Shown piece after piece: positions 16,775 through 25,461 of a stretch of 50,894 nucleotides of DNA. Positions within the stretch are counted from its first letter, which is position 1; every line of letters begins with the position of its first letter. Source of the stretch: Acidimicrobiales bacterium (lineage in GTDB: Bacteria > Actinomycetota > Acidimicrobiia > Acidimicrobiales > UBA8190); the NCBI GenBank assembly GCA_035531755.1, contig DATKSK010000016.1, forward strand, positions 1 through 50,894. The letters are read 5' to 3'. A model generated the notes under the pieces. It saw only the letters and a program-made list of their open reading frames with translations, was not told the DNA's origin and made no database searches. Position numbers and translations under genes: made by a program.

Positions 16775-18071
16775 GGGGGCAGCCCCCCTCCTTGACGTGC
16801 ACGAGGAACTCGTCACGGAACATCCGGATGGCCGACGCGATGGAGGAGGGGATGGAGGAGCCGAGCACGCAGATGGTGGTCTGCTGGGGCGGCCAGGACA
16901 CGCCGGGCGCCAGGTTGTCGCAGACGTCCATGAGCAGATCGACGTCGGACTCGCGGCCCGCGCCGTCCTCGATGCGCCGCAGGATCTTCTCGAGCCAACC
17001 GCTGCCCTCGCGGCACGGCGTGCACTGCCCGCAGGACTCGCGCCAGAAGAAGCGCGTGATGCGCCAGGCGGCCCGCACCACGCAGGTGGAGTCGTCCATC
17101 ACCACGATCGACCCCGACCCGAGCATCGAGCCGGCCTCCCCCACCTCGTCCTGGCCGAGGGGGAGGTCGAGCTGGCCCGGCCCGAACCACGGGGCCGACA
17201 CCCCGCCGGGGATGATGGCCTTCAGCTGGCGGCCGCCGGGGATCCCGCCGCCCAGGCCGGGGTCGTACACGAGGTCGCGGAAGGTGGTCTTCACCATCTC
17301 CACCTCGTAGACGCCGGGGTTGTGCACGTGCCCGGCGAGGGCGAAGAGGCGGGTGCCCGTGGAGCGGCCGGCCCCGAGCGCGGTGAACGCCTCCGAGCCG
17401 TTGACCATGACCCACGGCAGGTTGGACAGCGTCTCCACGTTGTTGACGACGGTGGGCTCGCCGTAGAGCCCGATGGCGGCGGGGAAGTAGGGCGGCTTGA
17501 TGCGGGGGAAGCCCCGCTTGCCCTCGAGGCTCTCCAGCAGGGCGGTCTCCTCGCCGCAGATGTAGGCGCCCGCACCGGGGTGGACCACCACGTCGACGGA
17601 GAACCCCGACCCGAAGATGTCCGCACCCACGGCGCCGTGCTCGTAGGCCTCGTTGAGCGCCGCCTGCACGCGCTCGAGGCCGAGGGCGAACTCGCCGCGC
17701 ACGTAGACGAAGGCACGCGACGCCTGGATGGCGTAGGCGGCGATGACCACCCCTTCGATGAGCTGGTGCGGGTCGCGCTCGACGAGCATGTGGTCCTTGA
17801 AGGTGGCGGGCTCGCTCTCGTCGCCGTTCACCACGAGGTAGGTGGTGGGCGCCTGGCGCAGCATCGACCACTTCCGCCCGGCCGGGAAGCCGGCCCCGCC
17901 CCGGCCGAGGAGGCTGACGGCGTCGACCTCGCTCGCCACGGCCGCGGGCGTCATGGTCAGCGCCTTGCGCAGGCCCTCGTAGCCGCCGGTGGCGAGGTAG
18001 CGCTCCAGGGTGTGCGAGTCCTCGTGCCCGAGGCGCGACGTGACGATCCGGGGTGCCTCGGTCACCGCCAT
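16767..18071 (-). CDS. nuoF: NADH-quinone oxidoreductase subunit F (NADH/FMN subunit)
   Basis: 434 residues. LLGRGGAGFPAGRKW is the NADH/FMN-binding glycine loop, GAGAYICGEETALLESLEG lies at the FMN site, and ESCGQCTPCREG plus a distal Cys (TTICVLG) bind cluster N3. It oxidises NADH and passes electrons to NuoE/NuoG. ATG 18071 overlaps the nuoE stop as TGATG. Confidence 0.97.
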   Translation of the reverse strand: MAVTEAPRIVTSRLGHEDSHTLERYLATGGYEGLRKALTMTPAAVASEVDAVSLLGRGGAGFPAGRKWSMLRQAPTTYLVVNGDESEPATFKDHMLVERDPHQLIEGVVIAAYAIQASRAFVYVRGEFALGLERVQAALNEAYEHGAVGADIFGSGFSVDVVVHPGAGAYICGEETALLESLEGKRGFPRIKPPYFPAAIGLYGEPTVVNNVETLSNLPWVMVNGSEAFTALGAGRSTGTRLFALAGHVHNPGVYEVEMVKTTFRDLVYDPGLGGGIPGGRQLKAIIPGGVSAPWFGPGQLDLPLGQDEVGEAGSMLGSGSIVVMDDSTCVVRAAWRITRFFWRESCGQCTPCREGSGWLEKILRRIEDGAGRESDVDLLMDVCDNLAPGVSWPPQQTTICVLGSSIPSSIASAIRMFRDEFLVHVKEGGCPHG

Positions 18072-18703
18072 CAGGACCCCTCCGCCCCGGCCCCGGCGCG
18101 CGCCGCGGCGGCGGCGCGCTCGGCCCGGATGGTGGCGTCGTCGACGCGCAGGCCCCCGGCCCGGCGCACCCGCACCAGGGTCCCGTGCGGGGGGATCTCG
18201 TCCGCCAGGCGCCCGGCGCGCAGGTCGTCGACCAGCCGGTCGAAGGACGCCGGGGTGACGTCGCCGACGAAGCGGTGGTTCACCTGGAGGCACGGGGCGC
18301 GCCCGCAGTCGGCGATGCACTCGGCGTCCTCGAGGGTGAACATCCCGTCGGCCGTGGTGGCGCCGGGGCGCACCCCGAGCGACGTCTCCACGTGCTCGAG
18401 CAGGTCGTAGGCGCCGCGCAGCATGCAGGCGATGTTGGTGCACAGCGAGATGACGTAGGTCCCGACCGGCTCGGTGTGCAGCATCTCGTAGAACGACGCC
18501 GTCCCCAGCACCTCCGCCGGTTCGAGGCCGAGCAGCCCGGCGATCTCCTCGATGGCCTCGGGGCACAGCCAGCCGTCCTGCTCCTGGGCCAGGTGGCAGA
18601 TGGGGATCAGCGCGGAACGGGGGTGCGGGTACAGGCCGATCAGCGCCCGCGCCCGCGCCACGACCTCGGCGGAGAGGTGGCCGCCCGCGGCGGGGGACGT
18701 CAT
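18071..18703 (-). CDS. nuoE: NADH-quinone oxidoreductase subunit E ([2Fe-2S])
   Basis: 210 residues. The thioredoxin-like [2Fe-2S] domain has the four cysteines in the expected spacing: CTNIAC and CIADC, followed by GRAPCLQVN. The cluster is N1a. A C-terminal extension of about 50 residues, rich in Arg and Ala, follows the core. ATG 18703 overlaps the nuoD stop as ATGA. Confidence 0.96.
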   Translation of the reverse strand: MTSPAAGGHLSAEVVARARALIGLYPHPRSALIPICHLAQEQDGWLCPEAIEEIAGLLGLEPAEVLGTASFYEMLHTEPVGTYVISLCTNIACMLRGAYDLLEHVETSLGVRPGATTADGMFTLEDAECIADCGRAPCLQVNHRFVGDVTPASFDRLVDDLRAGRLADEIPPHGTLVRVRRAGGLRVDDATIRAERAAAAARAGAGAEGS

Positions 18704-20037
18704 CGGTCGACCTCCCCCATGACGGGGTCCACCGACGAGATGGTGGCGACGGCGTCGGCGACGAGGCCGCCGTGCATCATCACGGGGAGGCTCTGCAGGT
18801 TCACGAACGACGGGGCCCGGATGTGGAGCCGATGGGGCTTGGCCGAGCCGTCGGAGACCATGTAGCAGCCGAGCTCCCCGCGCGGGGACTCGACCGCCAC
18901 GTAGACCTCGCCCTCGGGGACCTTGAACCCTTCGGTGAAGATCTTGAAGTGGTGGATGAGCGCCTCCATCGACTCGTCGATGCGGGCGCGCGGTGGCGGC
19001 GTCACCTTTTTGTCCTGGACCCGGTAGTCGCCGGCGGGCATCTTGTCGAGCACCTGGCGGAGGATCCGGACCGACTCCCGGATCTCGTTGAGGCGGATGG
19101 CGTAGCGGTCGAAGTTGTCGCCATAGGTGCCGATGATGACGTCGAAGACGACCTCGTCGTAGGCCAGGTACGGCATCGCCCGGCGCAGGTCCCAGGCCAC
19201 GCCGGTGGAGCGGAGGATGGGGCCCGTGGCCGACAGCGCCAGCGCCTCCTCGGCGCTCAGCGCGCCGACGCCCTCCATGCGCTCGCGGAAGATGGGCTGC
19301 CCCGTGAGCAGCTCGTCGTAGACGGCGAGGCGCGCCGTGACGTTGTCGAGGATGGTCTCCACGTCGTCCTCCCACCCGTCGGGCAGGTCGGCGGCGGTCC
19401 CCCCGGGGCGGATGAAGTTGTGGTTCATGCGCAGCCCGGTCGTCTTCTCGAAGAAGGCCAGCACGAGCTCGCGCTCGCGGAAGCCGAAGATCATCATGGT
19501 GGTCGAGCCCACGTCCATGCCGTTGGTGGCGAGCCACATGAGGTGCGACGACACCCGCTGGAGCTCCGACAGCAGCATGCGGATCCACACGGCGCGCGGC
19601 GGGATCTCGATCCCGAGCAGCTTCTCGGTGGCGAGCGAGAAGACGAGCTCGTTGTTGAGGGGCGACAGGTAGTCCATGCGCGTGACGTTGGTGGCGCCCT
19701 GCTGGTAGGTGAGCCCCTCCCCCGTCTTCTCCATGCCGGTGTGGAGGTAGCCGATGATCGGCTTCGTGCGCAGCACCGTCTCGCCGTCGAGCTCCATCAT
19801 GAGGCGCAGCACGCCGTGGGTGGACGGGTGCTGCGGGCCCATGTTGATGATCATGGTCTCGTCGTCGGGGTACTCCACGTCGAGGTCCGAGACGTCGACC
19901 CCGGTGCCCTCGGGGAGCCGCAACACCGACCCGGCCTCGCGCCCGAGCTCCGCCGGCGATGTGGCGCCGCGGTCCCCGAGCTCCTGGGAGCCCTCGAAGG
20001 TCTCCGACGACAGGGAGGACCCGGTGTGCGGCGTCAT
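18700..20037 (-). CDS. nuoD: NADH-quinone oxidoreductase subunit D
   Basis: 445 residues, the 49-kDa-type subunit that shapes the quinone site with NuoB. Conserved segments include INMGPQHPSTHGVLRL, PIIGYLHTGMEKTGE, RMDYLSPLNNE, SRGELG-type VESPRGELGCYMVSDG and HRLHIRAPSFVNLQSL. NuoC is a separate gene, unlike the fused NuoCD of E. coli. ATG 20037 overlaps the nuoC stop as ATGA. The N terminus has about 55 extra residues before the core. Confidence 0.97.
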   Translation of the reverse strand: MTPHTGSSLSSETFEGSQELGDRGATSPAELGREAGSVLRLPEGTGVDVSDLDVEYPDDETMIINMGPQHPSTHGVLRLMMELDGETVLRTKPIIGYLHTGMEKTGEGLTYQQGATNVTRMDYLSPLNNELVFSLATEKLLGIEIPPRAVWIRMLLSELQRVSSHLMWLATNGMDVGSTTMMIFGFRERELVLAFFEKTTGLRMNHNFIRPGGTAADLPDGWEDDVETILDNVTARLAVYDELLTGQPIFRERMEGVGALSAEEALALSATGPILRSTGVAWDLRRAMPYLAYDEVVFDVIIGTYGDNFDRYAIRLNEIRESVRILRQVLDKMPAGDYRVQDKKVTPPPRARIDESMEALIHHFKIFTEGFKVPEGEVYVAVESPRGELGCYMVSDGSAKPHRLHIRAPSFVNLQSLPVMMHGGLVADAVATISSVDPVMGEVDR

Positions 20038-20600
20038 CGGGGGCCCGGGGCCTGCTTGAACTGCACCGGCACCCGCCCCACGCCGAAGTCCTTGCGCAGC
20101 GGGTGCCCCTCCCAGTCCTCGGGCATGAGGATCCGGGTGAGGTCGGGGTGCCCGGTGAACCAGATGCCGAACATGTCGAAGGCCTCGCGCTCCATGGCCT
20201 CGGCGCCGCGGTAGAGGTCCCACAGCGACGCCACCACGGCGTCGTCCTCGGGCACCTGCACCCGCACGCGCACCCGCCTTGGCTGCGACACCGACAGCAG
20301 CGCCACCACCAGCTCGAAGCGCTCGGCGGCCACGCCGTCGGGCAGGGCCCGCCCCGGGTGCCCGAGGTAGTCGACGGCGGTGAGGTCGGCGAGCATCTCG
20401 AACCCGGCCGCCCGGTGGGCCGCCACCGCGTCGTGGTACCCGGCACGCGACGGGAACACGATGTCGTGCCCGTCGGGCGACGTGGCGCGGGCCACGCCCG
20501 GCAGCGCCGGCTCCTGCGGCCCGGCGGACTCCGACGGCCCGGCGGGCCCGGACGGCCCGGCGGACCCGGCCTGCTCCTGCGCCGCGGTCGGCGCGCTCAC
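20034..20600 (-). CDS. nuoC: NADH-quinone oxidoreductase subunit C
   Basis: 188 residues from a GTG that overlaps the nuoB stop as GTGA. The 30-kDa-subunit signature ...[35 protein letters not shown] is intact. A Gly/Ser/Pro-rich tract ([18 protein letters not shown]) occupies residues about 11-28 before the conserved domain. Confidence 0.95.
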   Translation of the reverse strand: MSAPTAAQEQAGSAGPSGPAGPSESAGPQEPALPGVARATSPDGHDIVFPSRAGYHDAVAAHRAAGFEMLADLTAVDYLGHPGRALPDGVAAERFELVVALLSVSQPRRVRVRVQVPEDDAVVASLWDLYRGAEAMEREAFDMFGIWFTGHPDLTRILMPEDWEGHPLRKDFGVGRVPVQFKQAPGPR

Positions 20601-21151
20601 CGCGGCGTCCCCAGCCGGACGGCGTCGGGGCGCTCGGGGACCCAGCCGGCGAGCTCCTCGGGGCTCTGCGCGGACGGGGGCCGGCGCGTGATCTCCCCGG
20701 TGCGGATCTTCTCGTGGAGGGTGAGGATGGCATGCAGGAGCATCTCGGGGCTCGGAGGGCAGCCCGGCGCGTACACGTCCACGGGAACGATCTGGTCGAC
20801 GCCCTGGACGATGGCGTAGTTGTTGAACATGCCGCCCGTCGAGGCGCACACGCCCATCGAGATGACCCACTTGGGCTCCATCATCTGGTCGTAGACCTGC
20901 CGGAGCACCGGGGCCATCTTCTGCGAGACCCTCCCGGCCACGATCATGAGGTCGGCCTGGCGGGGCGAGGCGCGGAACACCTCCATGCCGAACCGGCTGA
21001 TGTCGAAGTCCGCGGCGCCGACGGCCATCATCTCGATGGCACAGCACGCCAGCCCGAAGGTCACGGGCCACACGCTGTTGCGGCGCGCCCACTTGACCAG
21101 GTCCTCGACCCGGCCGGTCAGGAAATTGTGCTGGAGGTCCTCGAGTCCCAT
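20597..21151 (-). CDS. nuoB: NADH-quinone oxidoreductase subunit B (cluster N2)
   Basis: 184 residues. Cluster N2 ligands are the tandem Cys36-Cys37 ([11 protein letters not shown]), the Cys in [10 protein letters not shown] and the Cys in [10 protein letters not shown]. It carries the last Fe-S cluster before the quinone. ATG 21151 follows GTGAGGG at normal spacing, 17 bases after nuoA. Confidence 0.97.
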   Translation of the reverse strand: MGLEDLQHNFLTGRVEDLVKWARRNSVWPVTFGLACCAIEMMAVGAADFDISRFGMEVFRASPRQADLMIVAGRVSQKMAPVLRQVYDQMMEPKWVISMGVCASTGGMFNNYAIVQGVDQIVPVDVYAPGCPPSPEMLLHAILTLHEKIRTGEITRRPPSAQSPEELAGWVPERPDAVRLGTPR

Positions 21152-21168
21152 GCCGCCCTCACGCCCGC

Positions 21169-21624
21169 TTACGCGGCCCGGCCGGCGTCCGGGCCCGGGC
21201 CCGGGCCCACGCGGGCGATCGTCGATGCGGTGGTGCGCTCCGGCATGGCCGGACGGAGCCGCTTGGCCGGTCCCCAGTTCAGGGCGCCGTTGCTCACGAG
21301 GTAGAGGAACGACACGAACACGACGCCGGCGAAGACGAGGACCTCGATCAGGCCGAACGTGCGCAGCTGCCGGAAGATCACCGCCCACGGGTAGAGGAAC
21401 ACGATCTCGATGTCGAAGATGATGAAGATCATGGCCACGAGGTAGAAGCGCACGGGGAAACGCTGCGGTGGCTCGCGGTCGGGGATGATCCCGCACTCGT
21501 AGGGCGCGAGCTTGGCCGCGGTGGGTCGTTTCCGGGGGGCCAGGAGGCCCGACGCCAGGAACGACATGCCGGCGAAGAGCACGCCCAGGACGAAGAGCAG
21601 AAAGATCGGCAGGTAGGCGCTCAT
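21169..21624 (-). CDS. nuoA: NADH-quinone oxidoreductase subunit A
   Basis: 151 residues, three membrane helices. [43 protein letters not shown] is covered by the conserved ECG loop and the FDIEI helix. The C terminus carries a non-conserved Gly/Pro tail. It is the first gene of the 14-gene operon. Upstream on the minus strand lies a weak -10-like TAGAAC, 11 bases before the ATG. Confidence 0.95.
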   Translation of the reverse strand: MSAYLPIFLLFVLGVLFAGMSFLASGLLAPRKRPTAAKLAPYECGIIPDREPPQRFPVRFYLVAMIFIIFDIEIVFLYPWAVIFRQLRTFGLIEVLVFAGVVFVSFLYLVSNGALNWGPAKRLRPAMPERTTASTIARVGPGPGPDAGRAA

Positions 21625-21737
21625 GACCGCTTGCGGTTCTACCACGGCACCCTGCGCACGGGCACATTGGCAATCGGCGCGCCGGGAGGCCTCGGCGCCG
21701 CCCCGGCGAGCGGGTGTCGGGGCGACCCGCGGGCACC

Positions 21738-21743
21738 TACGAT
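21738..21743 (+). promoter_or_regulatory. -10 box TACGAT, leaderless promoter of the reductase gene
   Basis: TACGAT ends 7 bases before the GTG at 21751, so transcription should begin at or next to the start codon. No Shine-Dalgarno sequence is present. The -35 position (TGTCGG, 17-bp spacer) matches consensus weakly. Confidence 0.6.
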
Positions 21744-21750
21744 CTAGCCG

Positions 21751-23103
21751 GTGACACCCTCCGCGACCCCCGCCACGAGGAGCGCTCCGGCTCGCCCGGT
21801 GACCGTCGACGACGGCCACCTCCACGACGTGGTCGTCGTCGGGGGCGGACCCTCGGGCGCGGCGTGCGCCTACTGGCTGGCCGACGCCGGCTGGGACGTG
21901 GCGCTGGTCGAGAAGAAGCACTTCCCGCGGGAGAAGACCTGCGGCGACGGCCTCACGCCGCGGTCGGTGCGCCAGCTCAACGACATGGGCCTGGCCGGCG
22001 CCCTGGCCGGGGCACACCGCTACGAGGGCCTGCGCGCCTGCGCCTACGGGCGTTCGCTCGAGCTGTCGTGGCCCGATCACCCCTCGTTCCCCCCCTACGG
22101 GTACGTGATCACCCGCCACGACCTCGACCAGCTCGTCGCCGAGCGGGCCGCCAAGGCCGGGGCCACCGTGTGGGAGGGCGCCGAGGCCATCGGGCCGATC
22201 CTCGACCCGGCCACGGCGGGCACCGTCGGCGGGGTGGGGACGAGCTCGGAGGTGCTGCCCAGCTGCGCCGGGGCCAACGTGCTCGACCGCGACTCGGGAC
22301 GGACCCAGGCCGTGCGGGGCCGCTACGTCGTGGTCGCCGACGGCGCCAACTCGCGCTTCGGCCGCGCCCTCGGGACGTCACGCGACCGCCAGTACCCCCT
22401 GGGGATGGCCCTGCGGGGCTACTTCCGCTCCCCGCGCCACGACGACGCCTTCATCGAGTCCCATCTCGACATCCGGGACGCCTCGGGTGCCGTGGTGCCG
22501 GGATACGGCTGGGTCTTCCCCCTCGGCGACGGGCGGGTGAACGCCGGCGTCGGCATCCTGACCGTCGACGGCCGGTGGAAGGGGATCAACACCACCCACC
22601 TGATGGACGCCTTCATCGACTGGGCACCCGCCTCGTGGGGGTTGTCGACGGCGACGCTGTGCGGGCCGCCGACCGGCGGGAAGCTCCCGATGGGCCTGTC
22701 GGTGCGGCCCCGCATCGGCCCCAACGTGCTCGTCACCGGCGACGCCGCCGGCACCATCAACCCGTTCAACGGCGAGGGCATCGCCTACGCCTACGAGACC
22801 GGCCGGCTGGCGGCGGCCTGCGTGGCCAGGGCGCTGTCGGGCGAGGGGGTCCACGCCCTCGTCGACTACGAGTCCCAGCTCCAGGCCGCCTACGGCCTCT
22901 ACTTCAAGATCGCCCGGGAGTTCGTGAAGGTGATCAGCAGGCCCGAGCTCATGCGGGTGTGCGTGGGCGCCGGCATGCACTCCACCAGCCTCATGGGCTG
23001 GCTCATGCGCATCATGGCCAACCTGCTGCACCCCGACGAGCTCGGCCCGGCCGAGATCGCCTACCAGGCGCTCCTCGCCGTCGCCCGGTCGACGCCCGGC
23101 TGA
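21751..23103 (+). CDS. Geranylgeranyl reductase family FAD-dependent oxidoreductase
   Basis: 450 residues. The FAD-binding GGGPSGAACAYWLADAGW, the motif CGDGLTPRSV, DGANSRFGRAL and GDAAGTINPFNGEGIAYAYETGRLAA identify the geranylgeranyl-reductase/GR2 flavoprotein family. In actinobacteria a member next to nuo saturates one isoprene unit of menaquinone (MenJ-type). The divergent complex I operon, whose electron acceptor would be menaquinone, supports that role here by inference. Start GTG 21751 was chosen from the leaderless -10 box. Confidence 0.85.
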   Translation: MTPSATPATRSAPARPVTVDDGHLHDVVVVGGGPSGAACAYWLADAGWDVALVEKKHFPREKTCGDGLTPRSVRQLNDMGLAGALAGAHRYEGLRACAYGRSLELSWPDHPSFPPYGYVITRHDLDQLVAERAAKAGATVWEGAEAIGPILDPATAGTVGGVGTSSEVLPSCAGANVLDRDSGRTQAVRGRYVVVADGANSRFGRALGTSRDRQYPLGMALRGYFRSPRHDDAFIESHLDIRDASGAVVPGYGWVFPLGDGRVNAGVGILTVDGRWKGINTTHLMDAFIDWAPASWGLSTATLCGPPTGGKLPMGLSVRPRIGPNVLVTGDAAGTINPFNGEGIAYAYETGRLAAACVARALSGEGVHALVDYESQLQAAYGLYFKIAREFVKVISRPELMRVCVGAGMHSTSLMGWLMRIMANLLHPDELGPAEIAYQALLAVARSTPG

Positions 23104-23105
23104 AC

Positions 23106-23121
23106 CGCCCCGGGCGGGGCG
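23106..23121. terminator. Hairpin between convergent genes
   Basis: CGCCCC (23106-23111) pairs with GGGGCG (23116-23121) around GGGC. It fills nearly the whole 18-base space between the two stop codons. It has no U-tract on either strand. Confidence 0.45.
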
Positions 23122-24939
23122 TCACAGCAGGTCCACACCCACCACCCTCGCCTCGATGTCCCGGAGGACGGTGGTCTGCGCGTCGATGGGGAAGACGAAG
23201 TTGCTGACGGATGCCATCGTCGCCTGCACCCGGCCGCCGAACACGGCCATCGCCGTGGTGACGGTCGTCACGGTCTGGCCGTTCACGTTGCCGATCCGGG
23301 CGATCTGGAACGCGGCGACCTGCACACCCGAGTCGGCCAAGGGCACCGGGACCACGAGCGGCTGCACCGTGGCGGTGACGAAGGTGCCCGACCCCGGCCC
23401 GCGGCGCGGCACGTAGGGCAGCATCGCCTGGACGAAGGGCTGGTAGCAGGTGGCGAAGAGCCCGGGGTCCTGGAACACCCGGGCGTCGGCCTGCTGGACC
23501 TGCACCGAGGCGACGACGTCGACCAGCGAGCTGACGGCGCCGCCGTTGCCGGCGGGATCGTTGTACGTGCGGGAGCCGACCTCCGCGGTGCGGCCGTCGG
23601 CGCCGCCCGTGCCGAGCGCGCCGTCGAGCGCCGACACCGGCACGCGCAGGCAGCGGGCGAGCACGGTGGAGGCCTGCGCGGCCGTGTGCTGGGCGGCGGC
23701 CCCCTGGGTGGTGGCCCCGGCGGCGAATACGTTGCCCGTCCGAACCATCTCGGACGTCCACCCGGGAAGGTCGCCGCGCTGGATGCCCACCCGGGCGGCC
23801 AGCGCGGCATCGGACTTGGGCGCGCCCGCGGCGTGTGGTGTGGTGCCCCCCACGTGGAGGTACCAGACGCCCGCGGCGATGGGGAGCAGGCCGACGAGGA
23901 TCGTGACGAGGGCCACCCGGAACACGCGCCGCCCCCGTGTCAGGGGTTGGCGGCGGGCCGCACCGGGCCGGCGGTAGGGCACGCCGCGTGCCGTGCGGGA
24001 CGCCGGCGTCCAGTCGTCGTCCTCGCCGTCGACGGCGTCGGCTTCCTCGACCTCGCCGACCTCGCCGACCTCGCCGACCTCGCCGACCGCGCCGACCGGG
24101 CCGACCGCGCCGACCGCGCCGACCGGGCCGACCGGGCCGACCTCCACGCCATGGGCCTCCCCGGCGGCCTCCCGGACCTCCCCGGCGGCCTCCCGGACCT
24201 CGTCGACGACGTCCACGGGGCCCGCCGACACAGCGGGGACGACCTCCGGATCGGGCTCGGCGACGACGTCCGCCTCGGAGGGCTCGACGACCGGCCCGGG
24301 GGCGAAGGGCGCGGCCGGGGCGAGCCCGACGACGGCGTCCGACCGGCCCGACAGGGTCGTGCCCAGGAGGGTGACGGCCTCCATGTTGGGATCGGCCATG
24401 TCGACAGCGACGACGGGCGCGGCCCCGGGGACGGCCGGCACCGGCGCGACGGGTACCGGGGCGGTGACCGGCTCGGCGACGGCGACGGGCTCGGCGGGGA
24501 CGGCCACCGGCTCGGCGACGGCGACGGGCTCGGCGAAGGCAGCGGGTGCGGCAGGGACGGGGGCAGCGCTGTCCTCGGGAACCGGGGCCGGTGCGGGCGG
24601 GACGACGGTGTCGTCCTCCACCGGAGGTGGCGCGGCGACAGAGGCGTCACCGAGCCCGGAAGGAAGCAGGAGGCGCAGCGGCCGCCCGTCGAGGACGAAC
24701 CGCAACGAGCTCACCGGCCGCTCTCCCGGGAGCGTCGCCGCGGGACCGAGCTCGATGGAGGACATCCGGTCCCACCCCACCGTGCGCCGTGCGCCCGGGG
24801 CCGGACCCAACACGGTGATCCCGCCGGCGTCGACGATCACGGAAAGGTGGCCGACGACTGCCGTCCCCTCCGGCGTCTCACCCTCCAGAGCGACGTCGTC
24901 CAACCGAAGGCCCCCGCTCCCCCCGCCGAAAGGTCCCAT
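23122..24939 (-). CDS. Single-pass membrane protein with repetitive linker, function unknown
   Basis: 605 residues. Residues 1-95 form a compact domain (possibly PH-like) that should lie in the cytoplasm. Residues 100-300 are a Pro/Ala/Val/Glu linker with AEPVAVAEPV repeats, then GPVGAVGEV triplet repeats at 264-297. One membrane helix lies at 340-361 (RVALVTILVGLLPIAAGVWYL), and about 240 residues form an extracellular domain with three cysteines. GGAGGAG precedes ATG 24939. I do not recognise a family. The layout resembles actinobacterial sensor or anchor proteins that couple the cell interior to the envelope. Confidence 0.8.
   Translation of the reverse strand: MGPFGGGSGGLRLDDVALEGETPEGTAVVGHLSVIVDAGGITVLGPAPGARRTVGWDRMSSIELGPAATLPGERPVSSLRFVLDGRPLRLLLPSGLGDASVAAPPPVEDDTVVPPAPAPVPEDSAAPVPAAPAAFAEPVAVAEPVAVPAEPVAVAEPVTAPVPVAPVPAVPGAAPVVAVDMADPNMEAVTLLGTTLSGRSDAVVGLAPAAPFAPGPVVEPSEADVVAEPDPEVVPAVSAGPVDVVDEVREAAGEVREAAGEAHGVEVGPVGPVGAVGAVGPVGAVGEVGEVGEVGEVEEADAVDGEDDDWTPASRTARGVPYRRPGAARRQPLTRGRRVFRVALVTILVGLLPIAAGVWYLHVGGTTPHAAGAPKSDAALAARVGIQRGDLPGWTSEMVRTGNVFAAGATTQGAAAQHTAAQASTVLARCLRVPVSALDGALGTGGADGRTAEVGSRTYNDPAGNGGAVSSLVDVVASVQVQQADARVFQDPGLFATCYQPFVQAMLPYVPRRGPGSGTFVTATVQPLVVPVPLADSGVQVAAFQIARIGNVNGQTVTTVTTAMAVFGGRVQATMASVSNFVFPIDAQTTVLRDIEARVVGVDLL
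24040..24150 (-). repeat. In-frame Gly-x-Val 9-bp repeat tract
   Basis: Nonanucleotide-type repeats (gccgacctc and variants) encode (G-P/A/E-V)n at residues 264-297 of the membrane protein. The DNA is locally low-complexity and could vary in copy number between strains. Confidence 0.75.
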
Positions 24940-24963
24940 CGCGCTCCTCCGTTCGGCGCGCCG

Positions 24964-25461
24964 TCAGCTGTTGGCGGCTACGCCCGTGACAGGCGCGTTC
25001 AGCGCCAGGTTCCCTGCTGACCCCCGGAAGAAGGCGTCACCGAAGTTGAAGACGCCGCCGTCGGAGGCGACCATCCAGTACCCGCGGCCCGTGGTCGTCG
25101 GCGAGATGCCCACCACCGGCTGGTTGAGGTGCGACCCGCCCATCGACCCGAAGAACCCGGCGTCGCCGAAGGCGAACAGCCCGCCGTCCGACGCCACCTC
25201 CCAGTACCCGCCGCCGGCGGGGGTCGTGGCGATCCCCACCACGGGCTGGTTGAGGCGCGTGCCGCCCATGGAGCCGTGGAAGGCGGCGTCGCCGAAGGCG
25301 AACACGCCGCCGTCCGACGCCACCTCCCAGTACCCGCCGTGATCGGACGTCGGGGCGATGCCGACGACGGGTCGCGACAGGGCACGGCCGCCCATGGAGC
25401 CGAAGAACGGGGCGTTGCCGTAGGCGAACAGACCCCCGTCGGTCGCCGTCATCCAGTACCC
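24964..25461 (-). repeat. Four 42-residue GYW repeats (126-bp units)
   Basis: Each unit begins GYW and contains DGG, FGDA or YGNA, and GSMGG. The last unit is degenerate (GSAGN). The same unit occurs six times in the secreted protein at 46008-47627. Confidence 0.85.

Noticed and set aside
21625-21750. Rex operator upstream of nuoA
   Set aside because: The 9-base palindrome ATTGGCAAT is present, but no TTGTGA...TCACAA-type site is seen, so no Rex site is called.
24040-24150. CRISPR array or collagen-like gene
   Set aside because: The repeats are in-frame 9-bp coding units with no spacers, inside a larger ORF.
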